A stretch of 60,397 bases of DNA from CAZUFB01 sp048173955 (lineage in GTDB: Bacteria; Actinomycetota; Coriobacteriia; Coriobacteriales; UMGS124): the NCBI GenBank assembly GCA_048173955.1, contig DBEYOB010000097.1, positions 1 to 60,397 of the forward strand, written 5' to 3'. Every line of letters begins with the position of its first letter. Positions within the stretch are counted from its first letter, which is position 1. A program made the translations under genes and the position numbers. Shown here piece by piece: positions 58,261-60,397 of the stretch. The notes below the pieces were generated by a model that saw only the letters and a list, made by a program, of their open reading frames with translations, was not told where the DNA came from and did no database searches.

Positions 58261-59661
58261 TTAGCCGATGGCGCCTGCGATCATGTAGATGACCCAGATG
58301 CCGACGATCGAGGCGACGCCCAGGATGCCCGTCGCGATCGTCTGCGTCTTGTAGCCCTGCTCGGGCTGCATGGCGCCGAAGTTGGTGACGACCCAGAAGT
58401 AGGAGTCGTTGGCGTGCGAGACGGTCATGGCGCCGGCGCCGATGGCCATGACGACCAGGGCGGCGTCGAGCTCGGTGCTGAAGCCGAGCGTGCCCATGAG
58501 CGGCGCGAGCATGCCGGCCGTCGTGGTGATGGCGACGGTCGAGGAGCCCTGCGCGGTCTTGAGGATGGCGGCGAGCAGGAACGGGAAGAAGATGCCGAGC
58601 GCCTGCAGCGTGCCGGCCTGGGACTCGATGAACTCGACCATGCTCGTGGAGGAGATGACCTTGCCCAGGACGCCGCCGGCCGCGGTGATGAACAGGATGG
58701 GGCCGACGGTCTTGAGGGTGTCCTCGCACAGGCTGTAGAACTTGTCGAGCTGCTGCACCGAGATGAGCTGGATCACGCCGAAGAGCACGCCCACGCCCAG
58801 GGCGACCATCGGGGTGCCGAAGAACGCGCACAGATCATAGACGATGCCGGTCCAGCCGGCCATGGAGGCGATGGAGCCGAGCGCCATGAGCACGATGGGC
58901 ACCACGATGGGGGCGAGCGTCAAAAAGCCGCCCGGGAGCTTGCCGTAGCTCGCGACGATCTCCTCGTAGGTCTGGGATACGATCGAGGGGTCGGCCTCAT
59001 CCTCGGACTTGACGCGCTTGCCGATGAAGCGCGCGTAGAAGAAGCCGGCGATGAGCGGGAAGATCGACGCGAGCGCGCCCACGCCCATGACGAGCAGCAG
59101 GTTGTTCTCAAGGCCGAGCGAGCCGGCGGCCGCGATGGGGCCGGGGGTCGGCGGGATGAACACGTGCGAGATGTACAGGCCGCAGGAGAGGGCCACCGTG
59201 AGCATGACGCTCGAGGCGGCGGTGCGCTGCACGAGCGCCTTGCGGATGGGGTTCAGGATGACGAAGCCCGAGTCGCAGAACACCGGGATCGAGACGATCC
59301 AGCCCATGAGCTCCATGGCTGCCTCGGGGTGCTTCTTGCCCACGAGCTTGACCACCATGTCGGCTAGCTTGAACGCGCCGCCGGTGGCCTCGAGGATGGC
59401 GCCCACGAGCGCGCCGAGGATGATCACGATGCCGATGCTCGTGAAGGTGCCCGAGAAGCCGGCGCCGATCACCGTGGCGATGCCCTGCGTGGTGGTGCCG
59501 TCGGCGTTGGTGGTGTCGACGAGCGGTATGCCCGCGATCAGGCCGAACGCGAGCGACACGAGCATGATGGAGATGAACGGGTGGACCTTGAACTTCGAGA
59601 TGAGCAGAATCATCACCACGATGGCGATGACGAACGCAATGATGAGCGCGATGCCGTCCAT
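58261..59661 (-). CDS. GntP-family permease (gluconate/glycerate type)
   Basis: 466 residues from the ATG at 59661 (AAGGGAGTGGAG upstream), with about 12-14 hydrophobic helices throughout. 'VHPFISIMLVSLAFGLIAGI' (in part), 'SIPVFCDSGFVILNP', 'HVFIPPTPGPIAAAG' and 'SSTVAITTTAGM' followed by 'SHANDSYFWVV' are the GntP family blocks, which import gluconate-like acids by proton symport. The glycerate kinase gene next on the same strand suggests that glycerate is the substrate (inference). Upstream sequence (59662-59985) contains promoter elements only. Confidence 0.92.
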   Translation of the reverse strand: MDGIALIIAFVIAIVVMILLISKFKVHPFISIMLVSLAFGLIAGIPLVDTTNADGTTTQGIATVIGAGFSGTFTSIGIVIILGALVGAILEATGGAFKLADMVVKLVGKKHPEAAMELMGWIVSIPVFCDSGFVILNPIRKALVQRTAASSVMLTVALSCGLYISHVFIPPTPGPIAAAGSLGLENNLLLVMGVGALASIFPLIAGFFYARFIGKRVKSEDEADPSIVSQTYEEIVASYGKLPGGFLTLAPIVVPIVLMALGSIASMAGWTGIVYDLCAFFGTPMVALGVGVLFGVIQLISVQQLDKFYSLCEDTLKTVGPILFITAAGGVLGKVISSTSMVEFIESQAGTLQALGIFFPFLLAAILKTAQGSSTVAITTTAGMLAPLMGTLGFSTELDAALVVMAIGAGAMTVSHANDSYFWVVTNFGAMQPEQGYKTQTIATGILGVASIVGIWVIYMIAGAIG

Positions 59662-59985
59662 TGCGGCTCCACTCCCTTCCTTTGCCGGGCAGGCCCGTTG
59701 CCGACGCGTCGTGCGTCTTTCCCAGCGGCCCTGCATCCTCCGTGTGTGCAGACCGAGCCCCGGCACGAGGCTCGGCTACCAAGTGTAGCCGTGTACGGTC
59801 GAAACGGCGCCCCCTATGGCGCCGCTCGCGGTTCTACCGTCGCTGAACGTAGCGAAATCGGCCATGGGCGTACCGTGGTGCCGGACGGATTGACGTAAAG
59901 TCAGCAAGGCGGACGGGCAGGTGCCGACGGTCGTGAGCGTGGGAGGCGGAGGGGGCAGCGCAGGTCGTCTTGCGGACGGCGCGCA

Positions 59986-60020
59986 AGAAAAAGGGCCCCG
60001 GGCCGAAGCCCGGAGCCCTT
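59986..60020 (-). terminator. Intrinsic terminator of the RGG-rich gene (minus strand)
   Basis: A 13-pair stem (AAGGGCCCCGGGC and near-inverse, one mismatch) with a short loop; on the minus strand a TTTTTC tract follows. Confidence 0.8.
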
Positions 60021-60060
60021 ATCGGATGCCGTTTTTTGGCGCTTGCGTCAGCCGTTCGCC

Positions 60061-60397
60061 TTACTCGCCGCCGCGGTCGCCCGGCTTGCGGTGGCGCGAC
60101 ATGCCGTACTCCTTCGGCGACATGCCGCCCTTGGCCTTGGGATAGCCGCCCTGGGGCTTGCCGCTGCGATAGCCGCGGTCGTCGCCGTAGCTGCGGTGGC
60201 CGTCGCGGCGCTCGGAGCGGTCGTCGCCGCGGTAGCCGCGGTCGCTGCCGTACCCGCGGTCGTCTCGGCGGTCAGCGCGGTAGCCCCCGCGCTCGCCGCG
60301 GTCGCGGCCGTACGTGCGCTCGCGGTCGCCGCCGCGATAGCCGCCCCCGCGGTTGCCGTAGCGGTCTCCGCCGCGCTCGCCGTACCCGCGGTCGTCG
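60061..60397 (-). CDS. RGG/YG-rich C-terminal tail of a gene truncated by the window edge
   Basis: An open frame of 111 codons on the minus strand, with stop TAA at 60061-60063, continues off the right edge. The composition is almost entirely Gly, Arg, Asp, Tyr, Ser: 'DDRGYG', 'GDRYGNRGGGYRGG', 'DRSERRDGHRSYG' and so on, ending 'MSPKEYGMSRHRKPGDRGGE'. Such tails are typical of DEAD-box RNA helicases, some pseudouridine synthases and other RNA-binding proteins. The N-terminal domain needed to decide is outside the window. A terminator follows. Confidence 0.7.
   Translation of the reverse strand, partial: DDRGYGERGGDRYGNRGGGYRGGDRERTYGRDRGERGGYRADRRDDRGYGSDRGYRGDDRSERRDGHRSYGDDRGYRSGKPQGGYPKAKGGMSPKEYGMSRHRKPGDRGGE

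Noticed and set aside
1..60397. tRNA, rRNA, CRISPR arrays, complete insertion sequences or integrases
   Set aside because: None could be recognised on either strand; only short repeats and possible miniature elements were seen.

Overview
The window is G+C-rich, gene-dense bacterial chromosome that looks like a gut actinobacterium of the class Coriobacteriia, most likely an Eggerthellaceae relative (Eggerthella, Gordonibacter, Slackia, Adlercreutzia type). The reasons are the many Tat-exported flavoprotein reductases of the fumarate/urocanate reductase superfamily, LuxR-type regulators with a multispanning membrane domain, a PurO-type IMP cyclohydrolase next to a stand-alone AICAR formyltransferase, and a DUF3737/MalY pair. 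Genus assignment is inference.

Layout. 1-1.5 kb: membrane LuxR regulator cut at the window edge. 1.5-4.4 kb: a symmetric inverted repeat, then a MerR-type promoter driving DUF3737 and a MalY-type aminotransferase. 4.4-22.5 kb: accessory region with one LysR regulator, three membrane LuxR regulators and five Tat flavoproteins, three of them closely related FAD+FMN paralogues, ending in an L-2-hydroxyacid dehydrogenase. 22.5-30.6 kb: a 1220-residue TPR protein, a BlaI repressor with cop-box operators, a broken M56 (BlaR1-like) peptidase and a Uma2 nuclease-fold protein. 30.6-36.4 kb: a ZTP riboswitch with an overlapping terminator, purO, purH, a degenerate PurH-like paralogue, two small conserved proteins and an FMN-binding protein. 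36.4-38.6 kb: 2-hydroxyacid dehydrogenase and C39-like peptidase. 38.8-41.8 kb: copA-copZ-csoR copper operon with a CsoR-type operator. 42-47.4 kb: NlpC/P60 hydrolase, then a divergent Tat flavoprotein/LuxR pair. 47.4-51.2 kb: MerR-type promoter and an aldo-keto reductase with an iron-sulfur tail, a truncated SOS-box gene, a GyrI-like protein, a Nif11-like candidate RiPP precursor and a YccF gene with an in-frame amber codon. 51.5-56.8 kb: Tat metallophosphoesterase and another divergent flavoprotein/LuxR pair. 56.9-59.7 kb: GntP permease and glycerate kinase. The window ends in the RGG/YG-rich tail of a gene that runs off the edge.

The recurring theme is a divergent module: a membrane LuxR regulator facing a Tat-exported flavoprotein. 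By analogy with known anaerobic-respiration reductases of Eggerthellaceae, each regulator probably senses one organic electron acceptor and induces its own extracytoplasmic reductase. Two of the regulators share an identical recognition-helix core, and their promoters share a pair of WTTATGGC boxes with the same 45-bp spacing. No electron-donating membrane complex, flavin transferase (ApbE) or cytochrome is encoded here. No tRNA, rRNA, CRISPR array or complete insertion sequence was found.
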